64,000 nt of DNA, taken from the NCBI RefSeq assembly GCF_013003965.1, contig NZ_CP053069.1, positions 2,449,419 to 2,513,418 of the forward strand. The letters run 5' to 3'. The DNA comes from Usitatibacter rugosus (GTDB lineage Bacteria > Pseudomonadota > Gammaproteobacteria > Burkholderiales > Usitatibacteraceae). The notes beneath the pieces were generated by a model. It was not told where the DNA came from and searched no databases. It worked only from the letters and a program-made list of their open reading frames with translations. Within the stretch, counting starts at the first letter, position 1. Every line of letters begins with the position of its first letter. The translations under genes were made by a program, and so were the position numbers. This document shows positions 1 to 8,092 of the stretch, in pieces.

Positions 1-937
1 GGAGCTCGACCAGCGCATCGTCCCGAGGCTCCCCCGCGCAGTCCCGAACGAGGCTGTGCTCGAGCATGTGCTGCACGGTCTCTTCCATCATGGAACGCAG
101 CGTCGCCCGGGGCTGATATTCGAGCCGCGAGACCGCCTTCGCGTTGCTATACGGACGGTGCCAGTTGAATGCCGACGGCGACTCAACGTAGCGCTGGAAC
201 ACCTGCGATGAAACCGCGACGATCCGCAGCTCCACGCCGAGGATCCGAGCGATCGTCTCGTAGTAGTCGCGCTGCGTCACGGTCTCGGCGCCCACGGCGT
301 TGAAGATCTCGCCATCGGCCCCACTGCGATCCAGCGTCGCCAGGATCCAGCTCGCGACGTCCAGCGACCACACGGGGGTCATCAGGTTGCGGCCCCCGTC
401 GATGGCGGGAATAGGCTTGCCCTTGCGGATGCGATCGACCAGGTACGGGCTGCGGCTCCAGAGGCTCGTGGTGAGGTACGTTCGTCCGAGCATGTGGCTG
501 GGTCGAATGACAGTAGCGCGCCGTCCCAGACCCGAAAGCACGATGCGCTCGCATTCGGCCTTCGCGGTCGCGTACGGAGTCACCGGATGCGGATCGCGCT
601 CCTCGGTAACGGGCATGCCGCCGACGTCCTCGCCATAGACGTCGACCGAGCTCACCAGCACGACGCGGCGTGCGCTCGGAAACAGGTCGACCAGGTCCTG
701 CGCTTGTGCGGGCTGGAAGCAGATCGCGTCGACCACGGCCTCGGGTGAGAACGCGTCCAGGGCCTTCGCCTCCGAGCGCAGCGCCGTGCGATCGGCCTGC
801 AGCACTCGAACGCCGGGCGGCGCAGCGACCGGACGGCGGCCGCGGGTCACCACCATCACCTCGTGGCCCTGCGCGAGTGCAGCCTCGACGACGCGATGCG
901 CCATCGAGCCCGTGCCGCCAAGGACGAGGACACGCAC
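1..937 (-). CDS. NAD-dependent epimerase/dehydratase (C-terminus cut by window edge)
   Basis: This is an extended short-chain dehydrogenase, the last visible gene of a minus-strand operon. The GTG start at 937 lies 2 bp beyond the stop of the GH115 gene, so the two are probably co-translated. The N-terminus carries a Rossmann loop (VLVLGGTGS, about residues 3-11). VLVSSVDVYG and the catalytic YxxxK (PYATAKAE) follow near residues 90-125. About 312 residues are visible and the C-terminus lies outside the window. Such enzymes oxidise, epimerise or dehydrate nucleotide sugars or free sugars. Its place after xylan side-chain enzymes suggests sugar or uronate metabolism, but the substrate cannot be read from sequence. 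Confidence 0.8.
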   Translation of the reverse strand, partial: MRVLVLGGTGSMAHRVVEAALAQGHEVMVVTRGRRPVAAPPGVRVLQADRTALRSEAKALDAFSPEAVVDAICFQPAQAQDLVDLFPSARRVVLVSSVDVYGEDVGGMPVTEERDPHPVTPYATAKAECERIVLSGLGRRATVIRPSHMLGRTYLTTSLWSRSPYLVDRIRKGKPIPAIDGGRNLMTPVWSLDVASWILATLDRSGADGEIFNAVGAETVTQRDYYETIARILGVELRIVAVSSQVFQRYVESPSAFNWHRPYSNAKAVSRLEYQPRATLRSMMEETVQHMLEHSLVRDCAGEPRDDALVEL

Positions 938-939
938 GC

Positions 940-3804
940 CTAAAGCTTCGGGCTCTCGGGAGGGCCCAAGTAGCTGGGCTGCAACCCGCCCGTGTCCACG
1001 ATGAGCTTCTGCAGCACAAGGCCCGGATCGAGCATCCAGTACTTGAGCGTGTGGGCTCCGGGCTTCGCGACGACGTGCTTCGTCACATGGACAGCCACGC
1101 CATCCGCAACGGTCTTGTCCCAATAACGACGCGACTCGTCGACATGCATGTTCACGATCTGCGGCGGCTCGTCGTCGAAGGAGACGGCGAAACGCAGGCC
1201 CTCGCCCGGCTGGAACTTCTGCGTCGGCGCGAGCGTGGCATGCACCGTCACCTCACCTGCCGTGAAGAGATGCAGGTCGTAGTCGAGCCGCATGGCCGCG
1301 GACGCCGAAAGTGACGGCGCTTCCACCGGCAGCGGCATCACGCCCGAACCCGTGCGCCCATGGTCGGGCACGCGACGCCACTCGCGGCCCGGTGGTGCGA
1401 TCGCACGCGTGAAGTGATCCGCGTCGATCGAGACGACACCGCGTGTCTCGACGAACCCCGCTCCCCGTGCCGGCAGGTTCTCCGCGGGCTTGTTCACGGG
1501 GACACGCAGCGTGACCTTGCGATCGTCCGGGCCCGTCACGGTGATGGTCGCTTCCTTCGTCCCGGGCGGCACGTCCTCCCAACGCGCGCCAACCTCGATG
1601 CGCACCTCGCGATCGACCCTCCCCTCGGAGGACGACAGCGTCACCCAAGGCTCGCTCGCCGTGACGCGATACGCGAAGGACTGCTCGCCACGATTGAACA
1701 CCTCGAAGTAGCGCGTGGATCGCTCGAACGCATCGAGCGCCGGAAACGACAGGCGATTGGCGCTGCGCCCCGGCCATGCCCATTCGGTGCCCTCCACCGC
1801 CACGCCCATCGACGGCGCGGCCGGAACCTGCAGCTCGCTCACGGCCGGCATGACGTTACGCGGCGGATCGTTCCAGTAGGTGTAGCCCAGGTGCGTCTGC
1901 GACATCATGTGGTTCCACTTGCCACCCGCGATGTCCTGGTGGAAGCGACGCACGAGCTCGGCGTCGAGCGCGAAGAGAGCGCGCGCGTCGCGAGCCAGGT
2001 CGTTGGTCGAAGCCCGGCCCTGCGTCGCGTACAGCCGGTTCTTCGCGGCGGTCACGTAGAGCTCGTTCACCACCGCCGCCGCCTTCACGGGATAGAGCAC
2101 GAGCTGGTAGAACGCATCGCGGTATTGCGGGGGCAGCGCAGCGCTCACCGTCTCCGCGCGCTGTGCGATCGCGTTGTACTCCGCGACGATTCGCTCCGCC
2201 TCGCGGTAGTTGGCGAGGGAGTACGTCGCGGGATCCAGCATCTCGGGCTTCCGCCGGCCGTTGTACTTGGTGTACTTGGCGACGAGGTCAGCAATTTCCA
2301 CCGCGTGCGCCGCGCCGAACTCGCGCTCAGCCCAGAGCTGGAGGAACTCCTGGAGGCGCGACTCCGGCCAGCGCTCCGGATTCCATGCGTACTGCAGGAA
2401 GAACTCGATCGGCACTTCCATCGGCTTCAGGTCGCCGACGTTCACGATCCACAGCTTCGTCGCACCGTACTTCCACGCGAGGTGCATCTGCTCCCAGACC
2501 TTGGGCAGCGGCGTCACGTTGATCCACTTGTAGTTGCGCGGGCCGCCCACGTAGTCGAAGTGGTAGTAGACACCAGCCCCACCGGGACGCGCACGCTCCG
2601 CGGGCGTGGGAAGCCGCCGGATGTTGCCCCAGTTGTCGTCGCACCAGAGTGTCAGCACGTCGTCGGGCACGCGCATGCCCTTCTCGTAGTACTCCTGCAC
2701 CTCCTTGTAGAGGGCCCACACCTGCGGTGCACGTTCGCCTTCCTCGGTGAGGATGCGGCGCTGGTCGGCCACGATGCGCTCCAGCAGCGCCACGTTCGCG
2801 TCGCGCGACATCGGCTCGTCGCCGTCGCCGCGCATGCCGAGCGTCACGACCTTCTCATAGGGCTTCGTGCCTCGAATGCCGCCGCGCCAGAAGTCCTGCA
2901 GCCGTTCCGAGTTGGTGTCGTAGTTCCACGGCCCCTTGTCGCCGCCACGGTGCCACTCGGCGTGCGCGCGCATCATCGGCTCGTGGTGCGACGTGGCCAT
3001 CACGATGCCGTACTCGTCGGCGAGGCGGCCGTTCTCCGGGTCGTCGGCGAAGAAGGCCGTCGGCGGCCACATCGCCGGCCAGAGGTAGTTGCCGCGCAGC
3101 CGCAGGATCAGCTCGAAGACGCGCTCGTAGAACTTGTGGTTGTACCCGCCAAATTTTTCCCTGGTCCACCCGGTGAGCGCCGGCGCCTCGTCGTTGAGGA
3201 AGATGCCCCGGTACTTCACGACGGGCTTGTCCTGCACGCGCGTTCCCGCGGGCACGAAGATCTGCTTGCGCGGTGTCACCGGAACATCAGCCCACCACGC
3301 CCAGGGAGAAATGCCCATCTGCTCCGCGAGCGTGTAGATGCCGTAGATCGTGCCGCGCCTGTCGCTCCCGGCGATGACGATCATCGGCTGGCGGTCGTTC
3401 CACGGCGAGGTGATCACCTGGATCACGAAGCCTTCCCACTGGCCGCGGATGGCGGAGACGTCGATCGCGCCCGATTGAGCCAGGCCGTCGATGAAGCCGC
3501 TCTTGCCGAGCGTGCCGATCAGGATCGCGCCAGGGCCGAATGCCTTGGCGCCGCGCATGACTCCGGGATTCTGGCCGGTGAGGCGTTGGATGTCCGATGC
3601 GAGGCCCTGTGCCGCACGCACGACGCCTTGGTCCTCGCCGCTGTCGGTGACGAGCGTCGCGACGTAGTCGCCGTTGGCGATGGCCACGGCGCCGGGCGAC
3701 GGCGTGAAAGCGACGAAGGGTTTTTCGCCGAGCGCATGCGCCGGCAAGACGCTTGCAAACGCGAGCACCGCGGCGAGCAGCGCCCTACTCGTCCAGCGGC
3801 TCAT
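940..3804 (-). CDS. GH115 xylan alpha-glucuronidase
   Basis: A 954-residue GH115 family enzyme. The family removes (4-O-methyl-)glucuronic acid side chains from glucuronoxylan, including internal ones. Family-typical stretches are GYNHKFYERVFELILRLRGN, NYLWPAMW and YGIVMATSHHEPMMRAHAEW in the catalytic half; a C-terminal beta-rich region follows. I start at ATG 3804 because it gives a clean signal peptide (MSRWTSRALLAAVLAFASVL, then PAHA), which points to the periplasm or outside. The frame stays open upstream to 3969, but that part is arginine/proline-rich and is just the neighbour read in another frame. The start overlaps the end of the GH43 gene by 20 bp, which indicates an operon. Released glucuronate fits the divergent gudD gene. 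Confidence 0.9.
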   Translation of the reverse strand: MSRWTSRALLAAVLAFASVLPAHALGEKPFVAFTPSPGAVAIANGDYVATLVTDSGEDQGVVRAAQGLASDIQRLTGQNPGVMRGAKAFGPGAILIGTLGKSGFIDGLAQSGAIDVSAIRGQWEGFVIQVITSPWNDRQPMIVIAGSDRRGTIYGIYTLAEQMGISPWAWWADVPVTPRKQIFVPAGTRVQDKPVVKYRGIFLNDEAPALTGWTREKFGGYNHKFYERVFELILRLRGNYLWPAMWPPTAFFADDPENGRLADEYGIVMATSHHEPMMRAHAEWHRGGDKGPWNYDTNSERLQDFWRGGIRGTKPYEKVVTLGMRGDGDEPMSRDANVALLERIVADQRRILTEEGERAPQVWALYKEVQEYYEKGMRVPDDVLTLWCDDNWGNIRRLPTPAERARPGGAGVYYHFDYVGGPRNYKWINVTPLPKVWEQMHLAWKYGATKLWIVNVGDLKPMEVPIEFFLQYAWNPERWPESRLQEFLQLWAEREFGAAHAVEIADLVAKYTKYNGRRKPEMLDPATYSLANYREAERIVAEYNAIAQRAETVSAALPPQYRDAFYQLVLYPVKAAAVVNELYVTAAKNRLYATQGRASTNDLARDARALFALDAELVRRFHQDIAGGKWNHMMSQTHLGYTYWNDPPRNVMPAVSELQVPAAPSMGVAVEGTEWAWPGRSANRLSFPALDAFERSTRYFEVFNRGEQSFAYRVTASEPWVTLSSSEGRVDREVRIEVGARWEDVPPGTKEATITVTGPDDRKVTLRVPVNKPAENLPARGAGFVETRGVVSIDADHFTRAIAPPGREWRRVPDHGRTGSGVMPLPVEAPSLSASAAMRLDYDLHLFTAGEVTVHATLAPTQKFQPGEGLRFAVSFDDEPPQIVNMHVDESRRYWDKTVADGVAVHVTKHVVAKPGAHTLKYWMLDPGLVLQKLIVDTGGLQPSYLGPPESPKL

Positions 3805-5422
3805 AGTCGAACCAGGCGAAGTCGGCGGGCGGCATCGGCTGCGGTCCGCTCGCATACATCCCGAAGTAGACGCCGGTGAAGCCGCCGGCCTTCTCGGATG
3901 ACATCGGCTGCGTCGGTGCGGATCCCACGGCGCGCGTCGTACCCGCACGCGATCGAACGGAAAATTCATAGCGATCCTCGAAAGCTTCCACCTGCAGTGT
4001 CGTCGGACCGGCCTCGATCGTTTGGGTCGCCACGATCTTCGTCACGCCCCCGACGCGCGTCACGAGCTCCACGCGGCGAGCTCCGGCACCCGTCACGCGC
4101 AGCTCGTAGTGGTTCTCTTCGTTCTGCCGCAGCACGAGGCCCGCGACCTGGCCCTCGGCCGTGGGATCGAACGTCACTTCCGTGGCAGCACGCACGCGGA
4201 AGTGTTCCTGGCGGCGGGCGACGAAGGCCGGCGTCGCAACGTCGTTCAACGTGTGGACGCTCCCCTTGAGGCGAAGCATCCCCGGACGCTCCGTAACCGA
4301 CCAGAGCGCGGTGGCGGGTCCGCGCAAATGCACCCATTGAAGACCGAGACGCGTGGCATCGAAGTCGTCGCGGACCCGCTCACGCGGCCAAGGCGAAGAC
4401 GCCGGCAATCCCGTCACCGTCATCGACAACTGGAGCGGCTGGTTGCCGTTCACGACCGGCCAACCGTTCGCGTCCCACGTCACGGGCGCGAGGAGTGTCT
4501 CCCGGCCGATGTGGTGATTGCGTGCGACCGGTCGGATGCCGAGCAGCACCGTCCACCACGTGCCGGCGTCGGTCTGCACCAGATCCGCATGGCCGACCGC
4601 TTGCAGAGGCAACTCGGGCTGCGACTTGTGCGTGAGGATCGGATTCGCGGGGTTTGCCTCGAAGGGACCCCACGGTGACTTCGAGCGCGCGACGGTGAGC
4701 ATGTGGCCGTATGACGTGCCGCCCTCGGAGATCAGCAGATAGTAGGTGCCGCCGACCTTGTAGAGGTGTGGACCCTCGGGCCAGATGCCGCCGGTGCCGG
4801 ACCAGATGAGCCGCGGCTCCTCGGAGAGCTTTCCGGTCGCGAGATCGATCTCCGCTTGATAGACGCCGCCATTCCGCCCGCCGCCATGCCGCGTGTAGTA
4901 CACCTTGCCGTCGTCGTCGAAGAAGAGCGACGGATCCATCGACCATTCCTTCTGCTTGATCCACGTCGGTTCGGACCATTCGCCCGCCGGGTCCTTCGTG
5001 GTCACGTAGAAATCGCCACCGTTGTCGATGTTGCTGGTGATCATGTAGAAGGTGCCCGCGTGGCAGCGGATCGTCGGCGCGAAGATGCCCTTCGACGCCT
5101 TCTGCCCCTTCAGCGGCAACTGGCTCTCGCGCGTGAGCGCATGCCCCACCTGCCGCCAATGCACGAGGTCGCGCGAGTGGTACACGGGCACGCCGGGGAA
5201 ATACTCGAAGCTGCTCGTGACGAGGTAGTAGTCGCTGCCCGAGCGGCAAACGCTGGGATCGGCATGGAAGCCGGTGAGAACGGGATTGCGATATTCCTTC
5301 GGTGATGGCACCGACGCGCACCCCGCCAACATGATCGCGCCCATCACCATCGCCATTCCCAAAACCCGAATTCCTCCGTGTTCTCCGTGTTCTCCGTGGT
5401 TCAACGCTTTTGACCTGGTCAT
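3785..5422 (-). CDS. GH43 lipoprotein, beta-xylosidase/arabinofuranosidase
   Basis: A 545-residue glycoside hydrolase family 43 protein with a five-bladed propeller followed by the GH43-associated C-terminal beta-sandwich. The expected acidic triad is visible: base D55 (HADPSVC), pKa modulator D163 (SMDPSLF) and acid E216 (WPEGPH). A lipobox (IMLAGC, C35) suggests a lipid anchor. The ATG at 5422 overlaps the upstream esterase stop as ATGA, which favours this start. The resulting signal-peptide n-region is, however, encoded by a 9-nt tandem repeat (NHGEHGEHGG). Starts at 5356 (ATG) or 5362 (TTG), downstream of a GGAGG, are possible alternatives. It likely trims xylo- or arabinoxylo-oligosaccharides outside the cytoplasm. 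Confidence 0.88.
   Translation of the reverse strand: MTRSKALNHGEHGEHGGIRVLGMAMVMGAIMLAGCASVPSPKEYRNPVLTGFHADPSVCRSGSDYYLVTSSFEYFPGVPVYHSRDLVHWRQVGHALTRESQLPLKGQKASKGIFAPTIRCHAGTFYMITSNIDNGGDFYVTTKDPAGEWSEPTWIKQKEWSMDPSLFFDDDGKVYYTRHGGGRNGGVYQAEIDLATGKLSEEPRLIWSGTGGIWPEGPHLYKVGGTYYLLISEGGTSYGHMLTVARSKSPWGPFEANPANPILTHKSQPELPLQAVGHADLVQTDAGTWWTVLLGIRPVARNHHIGRETLLAPVTWDANGWPVVNGNQPLQLSMTVTGLPASSPWPRERVRDDFDATRLGLQWVHLRGPATALWSVTERPGMLRLKGSVHTLNDVATPAFVARRQEHFRVRAATEVTFDPTAEGQVAGLVLRQNEENHYELRVTGAGARRVELVTRVGGVTKIVATQTIEAGPTTLQVEAFEDRYEFSVRSRAGTTRAVGSAPTQPMSSEKAGGFTGVYFGMYASGPQPMPPADFAWFDYEPLDE
5374..5400. repeat. Three 9-nt tandem units (CTCCGTGTT/CTCCGTGGT)
   Basis: There are two exact copies of CTCCGTGTT and a third ending GGT. 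They lie inside the start region of the GH43 lipoprotein and read on its strand as asparagine-histidine-glycine-glutamate repeats. From memory, this CACGGAGAA-type repeat recurs in intergenic DNA of many bacteria and often surfaces as spurious N-termini. Confidence 0.8.
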
Positions 5423-6678
5423 CTGCAGGTTTTCGCGAACGCCGCGAGCGGCACCGCATCCGCCATCGCCCGGAAGCCGCCGACGCCAGGATGAAGCCCG
5501 TCACCCTTGTCCTTGTCCTTCGCCATGCGGTCGGGCTGCGCGGGATCGCGGACCACGGCATCGAAGTCCGCCACCGCGTCGAAGGTGCCCGAGCTGCGAA
5601 TGAAGGTGTTCAGCTCCTGCCGATCGGCCTCGTTGTCGGCCTTCGGGTGGTAATACTCGCTGGAGCCGTAAGGCGTGATCGTGGCGCCGACGACACAGAT
5701 GCCCTGCGCGTGCGCCTTCGCGACAACTTGCCGATAGGCCATCTTGAGATTCTCGACGAGCTGAGCGCGAGCCAGCGCGGTGTCCTCGGCGTTGCGATGC
5801 AGCACACCGAGGTCGTTCACGCCGATCAGCACGATGGCATGCGTGACGCCGCTCCTCGCCAGCACATCGCGATCGAAGCGAGAGACGAGGTTGGGGCCGA
5901 TGCCGTCCTTCAACATCCGCCCGCCCCCAATGCCCGCGTTGACCACGCCCATCGCCGGTCCTTCGGCTCTCAGGCGGCGCGCGAGAAGATCGGGCCAGCG
6001 GTCGTTGCCGTCGGTGGTCGCGCCGTTGCCATCGGTGATCGAGTCGCCGATCGCCACCACGGCGCCAGTGCCACGCGGTGCCAGCACCTCGAGATCGGCG
6101 ATCACGTACCAGCGCGTGAAGGTCTCGGCTCCGGGCCAGGACGATTCGACCACGCGATTACCCTTGGCGAGGAAGCTCGTGGTGCGCGATCCGGGATGGC
6201 TCGTCTGCCGTGCCGGTTCGTCCTTGAAGTGGAGAGAGATCGCGAGGTCGGCGCCCGCCGCATGCGCGAAATCCACGGGATCGCTGTAGTACTCACCACC
6301 CGGCGGAATCGTGACCGAAGGCTTGCCACCGAAGGCCAGCGCGCGAATCGAAGCCGCATCGACATCGGCCTTGCCGACGGCCAACGCGCGCGCAATGCTC
6401 GCCGCCTCGACCGTGAGCGGCGCCGTGCCGAAGACGTTGCTCAGTCGCAAACGGATGCGCGAGCCCCCGAGCGACACCTGGACCAGTTGCCGCAGGCTCG
6501 CATTGCGCCATTTCTCGGGCTCGAGGACGTTGTCGCGCTCGGCAATGATCTGCGAGGTGCCCCATGAGGCCACCCAATGCTCTGCGGGCGGGGCGTGTTG
6601 GGTCGACGCGCACGCGGCGAGGCCAAAAGCAGCCAGCAACGCGGCAAACCCGCGTTTCCCGTGTTGACCCGGGCTCAT
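5419..6678 (-). CDS. SGNH/GDSL esterase lipoprotein, likely polysaccharide deacetylase
   Basis: A 419-residue SGNH hydrolase. A lipoprotein signal ends at GLAAC (C23). Block I is VVAIGDSITDGNG with nucleophile S213, block III is IGVNDLG, and the Asp-His pair is in DGLHPGVGG near residues 393-396. An N-terminal beta-rich domain of about 200 residues precedes the catalytic domain. The family hydrolyses acyl esters. Next to GH43 and GH115 enzymes, removal of acetyl groups from xylan or its oligosaccharides is the natural inference, although the exact ester is unproven. It is the first gene of the minus-strand operon, and its stop overlaps the next ATG (ATGA). CTCCTCC at 6681-6687 gives a GGAGGAG ribosome-binding site. 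Confidence 0.85.
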   Translation of the reverse strand: MSPGQHGKRGFAALLAAFGLAACASTQHAPPAEHWVASWGTSQIIAERDNVLEPEKWRNASLRQLVQVSLGGSRIRLRLSNVFGTAPLTVEAASIARALAVGKADVDAASIRALAFGGKPSVTIPPGGEYYSDPVDFAHAAGADLAISLHFKDEPARQTSHPGSRTTSFLAKGNRVVESSWPGAETFTRWYVIADLEVLAPRGTGAVVAIGDSITDGNGATTDGNDRWPDLLARRLRAEGPAMGVVNAGIGGGRMLKDGIGPNLVSRFDRDVLARSGVTHAIVLIGVNDLGVLHRNAEDTALARAQLVENLKMAYRQVVAKAHAQGICVVGATITPYGSSEYYHPKADNEADRQELNTFIRSSGTFDAVADFDAVVRDPAQPDRMAKDKDKGDGLHPGVGGFRAMADAVPLAAFAKTCR

Positions 6679-6701
6679 GTCTCCTCCAGAATTTGATTTA
6701 T

Positions 6702-6713
6702 GGTAGCGCTACC
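6702..6713. promoter_or_regulatory. Perfect 12-bp palindrome GGTAGCGCTACC, LacI-family-type operator
   Basis: GGTAGCGCTACC sits in a wider A/T-flanked context (TTATGGTAGCGCTACCTATG). It lies in the 36 bp between the divergent esterase and gudD starts. The central AGCGCT core is typical of LacI-family operators and closely resembles the TTAGCGCTACC box I recall from the Caulobacter xylose promoter. It would let one xylose- or uronate-responsive repressor control both operons. No repressor gene is seen in the window. Confidence 0.7.
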
Positions 6714-6714
6714 T

Positions 6715-8070
6715 ATGATAACCGAGATGCAGGTCATCCCCGTCGCAGGCCATGACGGGATGCTCCTCAACCTCTGCGGGGCCCACCAGCCCTACTTCAC
6801 CCGCAACCTCGTCCTGCTGAAGGACAGCGCGGGACGCACCGGCATCGGGGAAGTCCCCGGCGGGGACGGGATCCTCAGGGCCTTGCAGAAGGCCGTACCG
6901 GTGGTCGTCGGCACCGAAGTCGGCACCTTCAACCGAACGATCGCGGCGGTACGCGAGTGCATTGCCGGCAAGGCGACCGGCATGCAGCACCAGGTCACGT
7001 CCGCAGCCGAGGCGGCGGTGCTGAAGCAGCCGCACGAGATCAATCTCCGTTTGGACAACGTGGTGACCGCGGTCGAAGCGGCGCTGCTCGACCTCCTGGG
7101 CCAGCACCTGGGCGTACCGGTCTGCGAGCTGCTCGGCTCCGGGCAGCAACGCGAGGCGGTCCCGATGCTCGCGTATCTCTTCTATGTCGGCGACCGCAAG
7201 CGCACGGACTTGCCCTATCTCTCCGGTGACACCCTCTCGGGATGGCACCGGTCGCGTCATCAACCGGCATTGACCCCCGCGCAGATCGTCGAGCAGGCCG
7301 AGGCGACGGTCGAGCGCTACGGGTTCACGAACTTCAAGCTGAAGGGCGGCGTGATGAGCGGCGAGGACGAAATCGCCGCCGTCACCGCGATCAAGAAGCG
7401 CTTTCCGCAGGCGGGCGTGACGCTCGACCCCAACGGCGCCTGGTCGCTCGCCGAGGCGATCGAGCTCTGCCGCGGCCAGGGCCATGTGTTGAGCTACGCG
7501 GAAGATCCCTGCGGCCCGGAGAACGGCTATTCGGGGCGCGAGATGATGGCCGAGTTCAAGCGCGCGACCGGGATCCGCAGCGCCACCAACATGATCGCCA
7601 CCGACTGGCGGCAGATGGCGCACTCGTACCTGCTCGGCGCCGTGGACATCCCGCTCGCGGACCCGCACTTCTGGACCATGGCGGGCTCCGTGAGGCTGGC
7701 GCAGCTCTGCCACGACTGGGGCCTCACCTGGGGCTCGCATTCGAACAACCACTTCGACGTCTCGCTTGCGATGTTCACGCACGCCGCGGCCGCCGCCCCC
7801 GGGCGCATCACCGCGATCGACACGCACTGGATCTGGCAGGAAGGCGAGGAGCGCTTGACGAAGGAGCCGCTGCAGATCCGCGGCGGCCACGTCGAGGTGC
7901 CGAAGAAGCCGGGCCTGGGCATCGAACCCGACATGGACCGCATCCGCGCGGCCCACGAGCTCTACAAGAAGGTCGGCAGCGGCGCCCGCGACGACGCGAT
8001 GCCGATGCAATACCTCGTTCCCGGATGGAAGTACGACCCGAAGCAACCCAGCGTCGGGCGAAAAAAGTAG
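6715..8070 (+). CDS. gudD: Glucarate dehydratase
   Basis: An enolase-superfamily dehydratase converting D-glucarate to 5-keto-4-deoxyglucarate in the cytoplasm. It is collinear with Escherichia coli GudD throughout: [12 protein letters not shown] at the N-terminus, [10 protein letters not shown], the catalytic lysines in [33 protein letters not shown] and the catalytic histidine region [10 protein letters not shown] start at ATG 6715 (MITEMQVIP), giving 451 residues. ATG 6700 lies inside the operator palindrome and adds five non-family residues, and ATG 6727 is also possible. No clear Shine-Dalgarno precedes any of them. Because a GH115 glucuronidase is adjacent, glucarate probably comes from oxidation of released glucuronate. 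The uronate dehydrogenase is not in view. Confidence 0.95.
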   Translation: MITEMQVIPVAGHDGMLLNLCGAHQPYFTRNLVLLKDSAGRTGIGEVPGGDGILRALQKAVPVVVGTEVGTFNRTIAAVRECIAGKATGMQHQVTSAAEAAVLKQPHEINLRLDNVVTAVEAALLDLLGQHLGVPVCELLGSGQQREAVPMLAYLFYVGDRKRTDLPYLSGDTLSGWHRSRHQPALTPAQIVEQAEATVERYGFTNFKLKGGVMSGEDEIAAVTAIKKRFPQAGVTLDPNGAWSLAEAIELCRGQGHVLSYAEDPCGPENGYSGREMMAEFKRATGIRSATNMIATDWRQMAHSYLLGAVDIPLADPHFWTMAGSVRLAQLCHDWGLTWGSHSNNHFDVSLAMFTHAAAAAPGRITAIDTHWIWQEGEERLTKEPLQIRGGHVEVPKKPGLGIEPDMDRIRAAHELYKKVGSGARDDAMPMQYLVPGWKYDPKQPSVGRKK

Positions 8071-8092
8071 CTCCCTCGAAGAAGAGAAACCG

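Noticed and set aside
1360-3879. 839-codon plus-strand open frame opposite the GH115 gene
   Set aside because: Arg/His/Val-rich translation with no domain, fully antisense to a clear GH115 enzyme; a high-GC codon-bias shadow.
6700-6714. ATG 6700 as the gudD start
   Set aside because: It sits inside the operator palindrome, adds residues absent from the family and has no ribosome-binding site.
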